A stretch of DNA of 64,000 nt, taken from NCBI GenBank assembly GCA_017405525.1, contig JAFRAH010000034.1, forward strand, positions 32,421 to 96,420. Reading direction: 5' to 3'. The DNA is from Synergistaceae bacterium (GTDB taxonomy: Bacteria; Synergistota; Synergistia; Synergistales; Aminobacteriaceae). Shown in pieces: positions 1 to 9,900 of this stretch. Within the stretch, counting starts at the first letter, position 1. Every line of letters starts with the position of its first letter. A program made the translations under genes and the position numbers. A model generated the notes under the pieces. That model searched no databases, was not told the origin of the DNA, and saw only the letters and a program-made list of their open reading frames with translations.

Positions 1-180
1 GTGGGCATCCTTCAGGAGGTCTACACCTTCGCCCCATATCTCGCAGGTGTACTCGCCCTTCGGGAGTATCTCCTTCACCGTGAACATGTTGTAGAGGCTC
101 AAGGCCATTCCGAGAGTGTCGAAACCTGAGCCTAAGTTAGCGGTTGTTGCAGGGACTTTCAGGCGTATCGGGAAGTTCAT
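1..180 (-). CDS. thrB: homoserine kinase, N-terminal part (gene runs off the window)
   Basis: Only the first 60 codons are inside the window. The reverse strand from 180 reads [20 protein letters not shown], the typical opening of GHMP-family homoserine kinases, which phosphorylate L-homoserine in the cytoplasm to supply threonine synthase. The ATG overlaps the TGA of thrC by four bases (ATGA), so the two are probably translationally coupled, and the thrC-thrB order fits the pathway. The ATP-binding GHMP motif and the C-terminus lie outside the window, so completeness cannot be judged. Confidence 0.85.
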   Translation of the reverse strand, partial: MNFPIRLKVPATTANLGSGFDTLGMALSLYNMFTVKEILPKGEYTCEIWGEGVDLLKDAH

Positions 181-1217
181 CCTTCAAGCACCCGCATCAA
201 GTCATCCAGTGTGTCGTTAATCTCGATTGGCCTTCCCACCTGGCTCATGGCAGTATCAGGGTCTTTCAGGCCGTTGCCTGTGAGGATCATAGTTACTGTG
301 ATTCCTTCGGGGAGCCTTCCTTCACGTTTGAGCTTGAGTAGTCCGGCAAGCGGTGCACATGATGCAGGCTCGGCGAAAACTCCTCCTTCTGCCGCCAAAA
401 TTCTCTGAGCTTCGAGTATCTGCTCGTCAGTTACGGCGTTGAACTCCCCTCCCGACTCACTCACTGCCGCACGCGCTAGGTGTGCACTTACGGGGTTGCC
501 GATACGTATTGCCGTCGCGACTGTCTCAGGGTTGGGACATGGCCGGTTGTACACTAGGGGTGCTGCTCCTTCGGCCTGAAAGCCCATCATCTTCGGGAGT
601 GCTGAGATTTTGCCGAGCTTGTGGTACTCGTTGTAGCCTGCCCAGTAGGCCGAGATGTTGCCGGCATTTCCGACGGGTATCGCGTGCCAGTCGGGAGCAT
701 GGCCGAGAACGTCGCATATCTCCCACGCCCCGGATCTCTGTCCTATGAGCCTGTAGGGGTTGACTGAGTTGACCATTGCGCACCCGGTTTTCTCTGCACC
801 TTCACGCGCAAGTTCAAGTGCACGGTCAAAGTTCCCCTTCACCGCGATAACCTTAGCACCGTACATGAGAGCCTGAGCAAGTTTCCCTAATGCCACCTTC
901 CCAGCCGGAAGAAGGACAAAGCACGGAATGCCCTGACTTGCCGCATATGCCGCCGCTGATGCTGAGGTGTTGCCGGTTGATGCACAGATTACCGCACGCT
1001 TGCCGTCTTCGAGTGCCTTGGCCACAGCAAGGAACATTCCCCTGTCCTTGAACGAGCCGGAAGGGTTGCAGCCCTCGAACTTGCCATAGAGCTTTATTCC
1101 GAGCCTTGAGCTCACTCGTGGAAGATAGATTAACGGGGTATTTCCCTCCTCAAGGTTGACCTCCGGGGTCTTGTCGGTTACGGGCAATAAATCCCTGTAG
1201 TGTTTCATTACTCCCAT
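177..1217 (-). CDS. thrC: threonine synthase
   Basis: Fold-type II PLP enzyme of about 346 residues that converts O-phosphohomoserine to threonine. The PLP-lysine motif [13 protein letters not shown] lies near residue 57, and the phosphate-cup motif [15 protein letters not shown] follows. I chose the ATG at 1217 because AGGAGG lies about 10 bases upstream. A longer frame reaching 1349 would overlap the upstream gene by some 85 bases and has no comparable ribosome site. It ends in a four-base overlap with thrB. It lies downstream of the PARG-like gene with a short gap, so it may be co-transcribed with it. Confidence 0.93.
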   Translation of the reverse strand: MGVMKHYRDLLPVTDKTPEVNLEEGNTPLIYLPRVSSRLGIKLYGKFEGCNPSGSFKDRGMFLAVAKALEDGKRAVICASTGNTSASAAAYAASQGIPCFVLLPAGKVALGKLAQALMYGAKVIAVKGNFDRALELAREGAEKTGCAMVNSVNPYRLIGQRSGAWEICDVLGHAPDWHAIPVGNAGNISAYWAGYNEYHKLGKISALPKMMGFQAEGAAPLVYNRPCPNPETVATAIRIGNPVSAHLARAAVSESGGEFNAVTDEQILEAQRILAAEGGVFAEPASCAPLAGLLKLKREGRLPEGITVTMILTGNGLKDPDTAMSQVGRPIEINDTLDDLMRVLEG

Positions 1218-1263
1218 TGTGGTTATTCCTCCTGTTGTGATTTTACGGATGACATTATAGCCG

Positions 1264-2091
1264 CTATTCGGTGAACTCGTTGCGGAATGCCCGGAGGTTT
1301 CTCTTTCCTTCCTCATGTTTCCCCGGAAAATCGCTGACGTATATGGCAAATACTACAAGGCTGAATTTTTCCCGGTAATCCTTGAGTGCCTCGCCCCATG
1401 CCCGCGAAACTATCAATGGGTCATTGTGGAAAGCCCCGCACCCGAAAGCTCCACCCACGAAAATATCAGCACCGTTGAAGGCACATACACGAAGGATATT
1501 CCTTGCCCTCCTCACGTGAATGCTGAAGAGCTCCTCAGAAGTTACAGCCTCGCCCCTGAGATGAGGAGCCGCGCAGGTAACAACGTCAACCTTCACGAAC
1601 TCATCAGGTCTCAGCCTTGCGGGTATTCCGTCCGAATCGTCCTTGCAGATTACCACGTCGGGCGAATATATGCAGTCATCCCAGCCCCTGAAGTCATAGT
1701 GCTCTTTGTGCGGAATGTAGTAGGTCTCCATCATGGCCGGGTTGTCTAGCGTCGGGTAAAGCGTTGAGCTCCTGCACAGGCTCTCTTCCTGCGCGAATGC
1801 CCCGCCCCACACTCCTCCGCCGGGTCTGGTTGATGCCGCAAAGTTGAGGACAGCTATCTTTTGTCCGGGGAACTCCCGCGAAAGCCTCAATGCCTCCTGA
1901 AACGTCCTGCCCTCAACGACACGAATATCTCCCTCCTTCACTGTCTCCACTTCCTCGCTGAAATCTGAAGGGTAGAATTTCGTCCTTTCCCTGCTCGATA
2001 ATGCGGCCTCCCTGAGAACGGGGTCTCCCTCAATGAATTTCACCGTGTCCCTGAAGGCTTCAGAAAGCTCACCCTTTGTCAGAATTGCCAT
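1264..2091 (-). CDS. microbial-type poly(ADP-ribose) glycohydrolase-like protein (TIGR02452/DUF2263 type)
   Basis: About 275 residues. The protein carries the PARG signature: a glycine-rich loop (RPGGGVWGGAFAQEE) with the catalytic Glu pair right after it, followed by LCRSSTLYP. Proteins of this family have a macrodomain fold and remove ADP-ribose from modified macromolecules. I chose the ATG at 2091 because GGAGG sits 10 bases upstream; an earlier ATG at 2127 would overlap the upstream gene. It sits between a CitG-family gene and thrC. No ADP-ribosyltransferase is visible nearby, so its physiological substrate is unknown. Confidence 0.8.
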   Translation of the reverse strand: MAILTKGELSEAFRDTVKFIEGDPVLREAALSSRERTKFYPSDFSEEVETVKEGDIRVVEGRTFQEALRLSREFPGQKIAVLNFAASTRPGGGVWGGAFAQEESLCRSSTLYPTLDNPAMMETYYIPHKEHYDFRGWDDCIYSPDVVICKDDSDGIPARLRPDEFVKVDVVTCAAPHLRGEAVTSEELFSIHVRRARNILRVCAFNGADIFVGGAFGCGAFHNDPLIVSRAWGEALKDYREKFSLVVFAIYVSDFPGKHEEGKRNLRAFRNEFTE

Positions 2092-2116
2092 ATCTCTTTT
2101 CCCTCCGTTTGTGTAG

Positions 2117-3013
2117 TCATTCGTCATAGCCTGAACGTGTCAGCCTCATACTCCCAAGCTCACGGACAAACAAAGCACAGGACATCACCACACTGCTTCC
2201 CGTCGGTGATGCCCCCCTTGAACGCAAATTCTTGTCCATCGCGAAAACAGCATCAAGCCCCTCAGTTGTGAGCATCCCCCCGGCACTTACTGCCTCCCTA
2301 GCTTCTTCCTGTACCCTCATGAGCTCGCTTATTCCCCCGTGTGCGGCAAGGCTCGTGTCCTGGTTCTCACTCATTACCTCAAGGAGTGCGTGCGTAACTC
2401 TCTCCCGGAAATTCAGCTGCCCCTGAGTTGCCTCAAGCCGTCTCAGTGCCTCTGCTGCCTTCATCGTCCGGGCGTATCCATGTTCAGCCTCACCCCTGCA
2501 ACCTTCAAGCCCGTAGGTAATGTAAGCTCTCTCTCCCGGTGAAAGGACTTTACCCCCTGTGTTGTCGGTCAATGGCCAGAGTTCCCGGGCAGTAAGTCCC
2601 TCAGCGAATGACGAGGCAGTTAGCATGAGAGCTCCGGGAGTGAGTATACGTTTCTGCGCGAGAAGTCTTCCTGCGGCGGCACAAAGCAACCCCATGCAGA
2701 GAACATGACCCTTCATTGCGAGCCTGCCCCTTGTTGCGCACAAGGCATCATTGCTCCCGATACGGCCGGGAGATCTCAGGATGCTGAAAACGTCAACAGG
2801 CTTCATGCTCTCGGTGTCTGCACCGGCTGATGCACAGTTCACGAAACACTGGAGAAGGGACATCGCTCCGTCAAGAAGGCAAGGAAAATCCGTACCGTCA
2901 AGCGGGCTTTCGTCAATAGGGGTAACAAGCCCGGGCTTGGGGTAAACTGAGGCGGTGCTGATGATTGACTTCACGGCTAATTTCGCGGTGTTGAATACGT
3001 ATATCTCGTTCAA
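2117..3013 (-). CDS. triphosphoribosyl-dephospho-CoA synthase family protein (CitG/MdcB-like)
   Basis: 298 residues resembling the CitG family, which joins ATP ribose to dephospho-CoA to make the prosthetic-group precursor of citrate or malonate lyases/decarboxylases. Family-like motifs are PKPGLV (25-30), EGCRGEAEHG, DTSLAAHGG and the C-terminal RGASPTGSS. The usual NTHKG block appears as LAMKGH (about 98-103), so the active site has diverged. No citrate lyase or malonate decarboxylase genes are in the window, so the canonical role is not supported by context. Translation appears to start at TTG (3013) behind GAGAGGG. Confidence 0.7.
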   Translation of the reverse strand: MNEIYVFNTAKLAVKSIISTASVYPKPGLVTPIDESPLDGTDFPCLLDGAMSLLQCFVNCASAGADTESMKPVDVFSILRSPGRIGSNDALCATRGRLAMKGHVLCMGLLCAAAGRLLAQKRILTPGALMLTASSFAEGLTARELWPLTDNTGGKVLSPGERAYITYGLEGCRGEAEHGYARTMKAAEALRRLEATQGQLNFRERVTHALLEVMSENQDTSLAAHGGISELMRVQEEAREAVSAGGMLTTEGLDAVFAMDKNLRSRGASPTGSSVVMSCALFVRELGSMRLTRSGYDE

Positions 3014-3021
3014 GGTGTTTA

Positions 3022-3049
3022 TTGCCCTCTCATTGTTTGCTGATAGAAT
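3022..3049 (+). promoter_or_regulatory. sigma70-type promoter for the polyol dehydrogenase
   Basis: TTGCCC (3022-3027), a 16-base spacer, then TAGAAT (3044-3049) preceded by TGA, giving an extended -10. It lies about 45 bases upstream of the ATG at 3096, which has its own AAGGAGG. Confidence 0.55.
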
Positions 3050-3095
3050 TTATTTTACACGTTCCCAAAATTTTCACTAAGGAGGATTTACCACA

Positions 3096-4682
3096 ATGCG
3101 CCTTAATTTTCAGGGCTTGAAGGATTTTCAGGCATGGCAGAAGGCAGGCATAGCCCTTCCCAAAAATGACATTGAGGCAACGAGGAAGGCAACCTCACTA
3201 AATCCCCGCTGGGTTCATTTCGGCGGCGGAAACATCTTCAGGGGGTTCATTGCGGCACTTCAACAGGACTTGCTCGACAAGGGACTGACTGACACCGGGA
3301 TAATCTCGGCTGACCGGGATTTTGACGGCATCATCAGCAAGATATGCAGGCCGTTTGACTGTCTCACACTGCTTGTTACTCTCAGGGCATCGGGTGAAAC
3401 AGACAAAAGGGTAATTGCCTCAGTAGCTGACAGCATATGCTGGGACAGCTCGATACTTGAGGAATGGGAGAAGCTGCGTGCTGTTTTCGTGAGGCCCTCC
3501 CTCCAGATGGTGAGCTGCACGATAACCGAGAAGGGCTATGCACTGCGGGGGATTGACGGCGGATTGCTCCCCTCAGTTCTTGAGGACATGAATGCCGGGC
3601 CTGATGCCCCCAAAAACGCAATGACAGTGATTGCCTCCTTGATGCTCGACAGGTTCAGGGCAGGAGCATTCCCGGTTGCTCTCGTGAGCATGGACAACTG
3701 TTCACACAATGGCGAGAAGTTCAGGGCCTCAGTTCTTGAGGTGGCGAATGCTTGGGTTGAACGTGGATTTGTCGACAAGGAATTTTACGGGTGGTTGGGT
3801 GATGAGTCGCAGGTCTCGTTCCCATGGAGCATGATCGACAAGATTACCCCCCGGCCTTCAGGTGAGGTTGAGGCTGAACTTAAGGCACTTGGAGTTGAGG
3901 AGATGAGCCCGATAATCACGAAGAGAGGGACATACATAGCACCTTTCGTGAACGCTGAGGCACCGGGCTATTTGGTGATAGAGGACAAATTTCCGAATGG
4001 CCGCCCGCCGCTCGAAAAGGCCGGGGTCTACATGACTGACCGCGAAACCGTGAACAAGACCGAACGCATGAAGGTTACTACCTGCCTCAATCCACTTCAC
4101 ACGGCTCTTGCTGTCTATGGCTGCCTTCTGGGCTACACGAAAATTGCCGATGAGATGGATGACCCTGACCTGAAGAAACTCGTTGAGGTTATCGGTTATA
4201 AGGAAGGTCTGCCCGTCGTAACTGACCCCGGAATTATTGACCCCAAGAAATTCATTGACGAGGTAGTGAGCGAGAGGCTGCCCAACAAGTTCCTTCCTGA
4301 CGCTCCCCAGAGAATAGCCACCGACACGAGCCAGAAGGTGCCCGTACGTTTCGGCGAGACACTGAAGAGTTATGCCGCGAGCCCTGCGCTTGATGCGTCC
4401 TCACTTGTGGCGATACCCCTTGCGATTGCGGGATGGCTCAGGTACTTGGGCGGGACTGACGACAACGGCGGGGCTATGTCTGTGAGTTCTGACCCGATGC
4501 TTGAGACGTTGCAGGCCGGGCTCAAGACACCGGGAGGACTGAAGGGCATTCTCAGCAACGCTAACATCTTCGGGGTGAACCTCTATGATGCCGGGATTGG
4601 TGGTAAGGTTGAGGGGCTCTATGCGGAACTTTGCGCGGGTAATGGTGCAGTTCGTGAGGTGCTGAGGAAGTATCTTGCGTGA
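3096..4682 (+). CDS. mannitol dehydrogenase family protein (polyol/fructuronate-type NAD-dependent dehydrogenase)
   Basis: 528 residues, in the length range of long-chain polyol dehydrogenases. The N-terminal nucleotide-binding stretch reads VHFGGGNIFRGF. The family catalytic Lys-x5-Asn-x2-His pattern is present as KVTTCLNPLHTAL. Members interconvert polyols or aldonates such as mannitol or mannonate with ketoses or fructuronate. I cannot separate mannitol, arabinitol and fructuronate activity from sequence alone, so no symbol is given. The ATG follows AAGGAGG by 10 bases. It stands alone on its strand, divergent from the citG-like gene, and is followed by a hairpin. Confidence 0.85.
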   Translation: MRLNFQGLKDFQAWQKAGIALPKNDIEATRKATSLNPRWVHFGGGNIFRGFIAALQQDLLDKGLTDTGIISADRDFDGIISKICRPFDCLTLLVTLRASGETDKRVIASVADSICWDSSILEEWEKLRAVFVRPSLQMVSCTITEKGYALRGIDGGLLPSVLEDMNAGPDAPKNAMTVIASLMLDRFRAGAFPVALVSMDNCSHNGEKFRASVLEVANAWVERGFVDKEFYGWLGDESQVSFPWSMIDKITPRPSGEVEAELKALGVEEMSPIITKRGTYIAPFVNAEAPGYLVIEDKFPNGRPPLEKAGVYMTDRETVNKTERMKVTTCLNPLHTALAVYGCLLGYTKIADEMDDPDLKKLVEVIGYKEGLPVVTDPGIIDPKKFIDEVVSERLPNKFLPDAPQRIATDTSQKVPVRFGETLKSYAASPALDASSLVAIPLAIAGWLRYLGGTDDNGGAMSVSSDPMLETLQAGLKTPGGLKGILSNANIFGVNLYDAGIGGKVEGLYAELCAGNGAVREVLRKYLA

Positions 4683-4690
4683 TTTTTGCG

Positions 4691-4717
4691 GCCTCCTCTG
4701 TGAGATGGGGAGGCTGT
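4691..4717 (+). terminator. probable intrinsic terminator after the polyol dehydrogenase
   Basis: GCCTCC (4691-4696) pairs with GGAGGC (4709-4714), with a 12-base loop and a short TGTTT tail. The T-tract is weak, so efficiency is uncertain. Confidence 0.45.
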
Positions 4718-4993
4718 TTCACTGGTATAATGATGAGCAAATTCGCAAGGAGGAAGTAGAGAACTTCGTCAAGGTGCTCGATGCTGAAGGTGCTCGATGC
4801 TGAACCGATGCCTATTCCTGAGATGCCCGGATGCCTAGTTACTGACAAGGAAGAGGCATACAGGATACTTATCGGCAAGAACTACACCGACGGGGTAAAT
4901 GACTTGGTTACGGGCAGTGAACTCCTCATCCTCGCCTTGAACGTCATTCGAAACATCCAGTACATGGCCGGACAGTTTTACAGGACATTCTAA
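4705..4993 (+). pseudogene. small ORF broken by a 16-bp tandem duplication
   Basis: A frame opening at ATG 4705 reads MGRLFHWYNDEQIRKEEVEN and continues to VKVLDAE, where the 16-bp unit AAGGTGCTCGATGCTG is present twice (4771-4786 and 4787-4802). The duplication throws the frame to a stop at 4801-4803. Removing one copy restores a reading of about 90 codons ending at 4993. The second half alone (from ATG 4781, 70 codons) is still open but has no well-placed ribosome site. I recognise no family. A TATAAT preceded by TGG (4723-4731) overlaps its start. Confidence 0.5.
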
Positions 4994-5009
4994 CCCGCCA
5001 AAAATTCAC

Positions 5010-5038
5010 TTGCATTAAACCAGACTTCACCGTTTATT
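5010..5038 (+). promoter_or_regulatory. possible promoter for the DUF362 gene
   Basis: TTGCAT (5010-5015), a 17-base spacer, then TTTATT (5033-5038). The -10 is poor, so this is tentative. Confidence 0.3.
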
Positions 5039-5076
5039 TTTGCCTCATCCCAAAAAATACAGGAGGCATTAACCCA

Positions 5077-6018
5077 ATGAAACGCATCAAATTCTTACTC
5101 ACTGCGTCAATTCTTGTGCTCGTTCTTTCTGGCTCATCATTAGCGGCATCAACAGTATTCTTCACGAAAGACATATCACCCGCCGGCATCATGGCCATCT
5201 ACAACAAGCTCGGACGTGAGGCAACGGGTAAAGTAGCCGTGAAGCTCAGTACAGGAGAAGCCGGGAACACTCACTACCTTTCACCCGACCTCATCAGGGA
5301 GCTCGTCCAGAGGGTCAACGGTACTATAGTCGAGTGCAACACTGCCTACGGTGGTTCACGCGCAGAGACGGCCATGCACAGGCAGGTCATCGAGGATCAC
5401 GGGTTCAACACAATAGCTAGCGTCGACATCATGGACGAGGAAGGCGAGGTCTCACTGCCCGTAACAGGAAACGGCATCAAGCACCTCACACAGGACGTAG
5501 TAGGCTCACACTTCAGGAACTATGACTTCTTCCTCGTGCTCTCACACTTCAAGGGCCACGCAATGGGAGGTTTCGGCGGAGCTCTGAAGAATATTTCCAT
5601 CGGTATAGCCTCATCACGCGGCAAAAAGATAATCCACACAGCAGGCACGAAAGATTCCGGCTCAATCTGGTATGACGATCAGGACGCATTCCTTGAGTCA
5701 ATGGCTGAAGCGGCAAAGGCAGTATCCGACAGCCTCGGCAATGGAGAGCGCATGATGTTCATCAGCGTCATGAACCACCTCAGCATAGACTGTGATTGCG
5801 ACGGAAACCCCCACGCCCCTGACATGCACGACATAGGAATACTTGGCTCACTTGACCCCGTAGCACTGGATCAGGCTTGCGTTGATTTGGTCTACAAGGC
5901 TCCCGATGGCCAGTCCCTCATCAACAGGATGGAGTCAAAGCACGGAATACATACCGTTGAGCACGCGGAGACTATAGGGCTCGGCTCAAGAGCATACGAA
6001 CTTGTGAGCATTGACTAG
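5077..6018 (+). CDS. exported DUF362-domain protein
   Basis: 313 residues with a clear signal peptide: MKRIK, a hydrophobic stretch, and a likely cut near SLAAS. The body resembles DUF362, with segments such as KLSTGEAGNTHYLSP, FLVLSHFKGHAMGGFGGALK and GSLDPVALDQACVDLVY. DUF362 is often fused to 4Fe-4S modules in cytoplasmic proteins; none is present here, and the protein should be periplasmic. Function is unknown. The ATG has AGGAGG upstream. Its stop codon overlaps the TTG start of the permease gene by eight bases, so the two are very likely made together. Confidence 0.8.
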   Translation: MKRIKFLLTASILVLVLSGSSLAASTVFFTKDISPAGIMAIYNKLGREATGKVAVKLSTGEAGNTHYLSPDLIRELVQRVNGTIVECNTAYGGSRAETAMHRQVIEDHGFNTIASVDIMDEEGEVSLPVTGNGIKHLTQDVVGSHFRNYDFFLVLSHFKGHAMGGFGGALKNISIGIASSRGKKIIHTAGTKDSGSIWYDDQDAFLESMAEAAKAVSDSLGNGERMMFISVMNHLSIDCDCDGNPHAPDMHDIGILGSLDPVALDQACVDLVYKAPDGQSLINRMESKHGIHTVEHAETIGLGSRAYELVSID

Positions 6019-6922
6019 CATTATCCGCAGAGAGTTCATATATCTCTGGTACTACTTCACCGTACAGCTTGAGCAGATTTATTCTTACTGGCTCTGGGGA
6101 ATGGCTATAGGCTCGTTCGTCTCGGTCTTCGGGAAGGACAAGATACACGGGCTCTTCTCCTCCCTCAGCAATAAGCGCATAAGCATCTTCGGGATTGTTC
6201 CGGCGTGCATTCTGGGCATTCTTTCCCCCCTGTGCATGTACGGGACAATCCCCATTGCCGCATCATTCAGCCAAAAGGGAATGCGTGAGGACTGGCTGGC
6301 CTCGTTCATGATGGCCTCAATCCTCCTTAACCCTCAGCTTGTCATCTACAGCATGGCACTGGGGAACGTTGCCGTAACTGTCAGGATAGTATCATGCTTC
6401 TTCTGCGGAATTTTTGCCGGCCTTGCGGTGAACTTCTACGGGAAATTCACAGGCGGGCGGAAATTCTTCACGTTCTCCGGGTTCTACGAGGCATCAAGCC
6501 GCGACACTGACCCCAACATCATCATGCGGTACGTCAAGAACTTCGGGCGCAACGTCCGGGCAACAGGTCCGTACTTCCTTGCGGGAATATTCCTCTCTGC
6601 CCTGTTCATGCGCTATGTTCCTGCTGAATCGTTCGCGAGATTGTTCGGCCGTCGCAACGGCTTCGGTGTCCTCATGGCCGCAACTGTGGGAGTGCCGCTT
6701 TATGCCTGCGGAGGAGGGACGATACCGCTGCTTCAGATGTGGCTTGCTGACGGTATGAGCATGGCCTCAGCTTCGGCGTTCATGATTACGGGCCCGGCAA
6801 CAAAGATAACCAACCTGGGGGCACTCAAAATCGTACTAGGCTCGTGGAAATTCGCAGGGTATATCGCTTTCGTCATACTCTACTCACTCATTAACGGCCT
6901 CATAGTTGACCTCATGGTGTAA
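6011..6922 (+). CDS. YraQ/DUF318-type permease
   Basis: About 303 residues with many hydrophobic segments. It carries the internally related motifs typical of DUF318/ArsP-type permeases: LSPLCMYGTIPIAASF near residue 75 and VPLYACGGGTIPL in the second half, each with a Cys/Gly-rich turn. Members include ArsP, which exports organoarsenicals, but the substrate here cannot be inferred. The start is TTG at 6011 (MTSIIRREF), inside the end of the DUF362 gene with no strong ribosome site, implying translational coupling. Downstream is a hairpin shared with the convergent gene. Confidence 0.78.
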   Translation: MTSIIRREFIYLWYYFTVQLEQIYSYWLWGMAIGSFVSVFGKDKIHGLFSSLSNKRISIFGIVPACILGILSPLCMYGTIPIAASFSQKGMREDWLASFMMASILLNPQLVIYSMALGNVAVTVRIVSCFFCGIFAGLAVNFYGKFTGGRKFFTFSGFYEASSRDTDPNIIMRYVKNFGRNVRATGPYFLAGIFLSALFMRYVPAESFARLFGRRNGFGVLMAATVGVPLYACGGGTIPLLQMWLADGMSMASASAFMITGPATKITNLGALKIVLGSWKFAGYIAFVILYSLINGLIVDLMV

Positions 6923-6968
6923 AAAAATTCCCGGCCTCTCGAAACTTCAAGACCGGGATAAAATTTTT
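6923..6968. terminator. bidirectional intrinsic terminator
   Basis: CCCGG (6930-6934) pairs with CCGGG (6953-6957). An A-run lies on the left and ATTTTT on the right, so it can stop both the permease transcript and the convergent purLQ-side transcript. Confidence 0.6.
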
Positions 6969-6975
6969 CTTGGCA

Positions 6976-9900
6976 CTATGCTTTTCTTCCCAGGCATCCG
7001 GCAATCTCAATACATATAGCCTTGACCTGTTCAATGTCCTCATTCTTGATATATTCAGGGTGGGCATGGAACACTGGATCTCTTACCCACTGCAATTTAG
7101 CGAACCTCTCCTTCCAGTAAGTGGCATAAGGCTTTCCCCCGAAATATTCCCCAAAGCATTCGTTCCAGTACTGCCTCATCACAGCACCAAGTACATGAAT
7201 CGGCAAAACGTCAAGCAACCCTGCATCAGGGTCATACTTTCTCCGTGTCTTTGCCAGTGAGCCAGCATACTCATCAGAGCCCAATATTGGGTTAGCCTTC
7301 CTCAAAGCGTCATCAAGAGTTTCCGGCGTGGCCTTAAGTATTCTGGTCAGCTCCTTCTTCATGAGCCTCACTATGGATTTCTGAATGCTGAGTATTCTCA
7401 GGAACTCCGGCGACAATTTCACCTCAGCATCCTGAATCAGTGAGTCCCTTCTGTTTCCGTAGCCTTCAAGTGCCTTCTTGAACGACGATATTATTTCAGC
7501 GTCCGCATTTTCATGGGAGTAGACGCTCTCATCAAGTCCCAGTTTAGCGAGAAGGCTCCCGGAATATTCGAGGCTGTGCAGAAGTGCCTTAAGTGTCGGG
7601 GCAATAAGCTCACTCCCTGTAACGTAGGCCAGAGTAAGGAGACCCTCAAAGAATTTCCCGAAGTCATTGCACTCAAGGAGGCTCAACCCTGAAAGTGATA
7701 TGCTTGGGGCTGTCCATTTCCCTGAGATGCTCTGAAACCGCAAGCCGTTCACGAAATAGGAATAGATGTAAATCCTAAGCCATACGTTGTTTTCGTCGAT
7801 ACGCCGGGCTTCCTGTATCTCGTCGGCAAGTTTAAGGAGGCAGTAACGCCGGGCAGTGTCGTAATTCGCCTCAGTCCTTGCCGCGCCGTCAAGCTGGGAA
7901 TATATCAGGTACTCCAGCCCCTTGTAGGCCATGATCCTGATGTTGTCCTCTTCAGTTGCAGGGTAGAGCTTCTTGTCTGTATCGTCAGCAAGCATGAAGA
8001 AACTGAAGACGTACCTCGCCATCACAAAGCACCTTTCAGCACGTTCGGAATTGGTCAGGTTAGTGTCGTCATTGTTGAACCGGCTGACCATTGAGAGATA
8101 GTTAGCCCTGACTTCCCGGTAATGTCCCTTGCTGTAGTATGTATCAGTGAGGTATCTCGTGCTGAACTTCGCGGGGTTGACGCTCCTGATTCTGTCCTGA
8201 AGGAATTTCGGGAGCTCGCTGAATGTACCGACAGTTCCGGGCTTCCTTGATGGTACGTCCTCCGTATGGTTTGCCGGGGCGGACTTCATGCCTCTGGTCT
8301 CAGGCGTGTACGTGTCGAGCGGGACATATCCCCGTGAAATCAGCTCCTCAACCTCCGGTGTGGTCTCTTCTTCGGGCTCAGGTTCAGGCTGTGATTCGGG
8401 CTCTTCATCCGGCGGAAGGAGACCTAATCTTTCGCGTGCCTTCTCCACGAGGCCGGATTCCTCCCATGCCTTCACTTTGTCGTCAGGGAACGGGACTGCC
8501 GACTCTATGTTCTGTATCTGCACCTTCCCGTTGTCGTTGATGCTCCGGGTAAATCTCACAGGGTGGCCTTCAGGGGACGGCTCTACCTCAAGGAACACAG
8601 AAAGGAGCGGGTCAGTGATGTTATTCTCGTTGAAGGTGTAAAGTTTCTTGTCCTTCGCTATGACTTTCCCGAACGGCGGCTCATTGTAGCGCATGAAGAA
8701 ATCTATTTCCCCCTCTTCTGAGAGTGCCGCCATCATGTCAACAGAAAGTGCCTTCACTGATTCGTCATTGTCCTTCTCCATTACGGCAAAGGCAGCAGGG
8801 CCCTCTACATTGTTTCCGAGCTTGAAGGTTACCCGTATCATCGGCTTCATCTTTTTCCCGGTGAGGAGCTTGCGGCGCAATGCCCTGTCCTCTATCTGGT
8901 TGAGGTGGACGAAAACAGAGCCTTCAGAGCGCAAGGGGACGTTGTAGCGTTTCAGGCCGGGACACTTGATGAACCCGTAGAGCTTGTCCCTGTTGGGGTT
9001 GAAGTACTCAAATTCCCCCTCGAACCTTTGGGTGCTCCAGTCAACACGAGGGAACGCCGCTAATTCTTCCTGCTTGGGGATGTCCGACTTCTCCGAGAGA
9101 CTCAGAGCGTCATCAACTATCTTCATGTCCGAGGGCTGGGACTCAAGCCATGATCTTAGAGCGTCAATATTGGCCTGAGTGAAGAGCAGCGATTTTTCCG
9201 GCCATGATGAAAATCCGAGCATCTTCCAGCTTATGGCACTTGCACACCTGAAGCAGAGCTCCCGGTAATCATCCGGCATCTCTTCGTTCATTACGGCGTT
9301 CGAGACAACCCACCTCAAGAGTGCGCTGACCTGTGGGGGCTCAAGTTTCAGGAGGACGGCGAAATTCCGGGGGCTCAAAGGCTCGCTGACTATCAGGCAG
9401 GCGGCGGCTAACATTCTTGATGCTGCACTGGTCGCGGCAGTGAAGGCTGCCCTGAAATCGTGAATGTTCATGTAGATTTTGACGCTCCTGGCATTCTCGC
9501 CCATGAGGTAAAGCACAAAACCATAAATCTCCGAGGCTGGTATGCTGGTCTGTCGGCTCCTCCATAAGTTTTTTGCCTCGTCCAGTATCTGCCTCATCCT
9601 CATGGAATACGGCCTGTCCTCGTGAACTCGCACTGCATAGCTGTATTTCGTCAGTATGCTCTCTATGGAGTTCTGTACCTTGTTCTGCCGGTCTGTCCTG
9701 AATTTCCGTACATAGTCGGTGTTAAGTGTGTATGTCTGCAATTTTGCCTCTAGGTCATCATAGCATTCATCAAGTCCCTCAAGAAACGTTATAGCTGGTG
9801 CTGAAGGTTTGATGACATGGGGAGCTATAGGTGCAGGTGAAAATGAAGGGGTTTTTTCCCAGGAAGGCGACGAGTTACCTAACGGGCTTATTCCCCAGAT

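Noticed and set aside
1218..1349. Longer thrC start at 1349
   Set aside because: It would overlap the PARG-like gene by about 85 bases, while ATG 1217 has a well-placed AGGAGG.
8288..8641. Plus-strand open frame inside the HEPN-like gene
   Set aside because: Serine-rich shadow of the acidic linker on the other strand; no ribosome site or family match.
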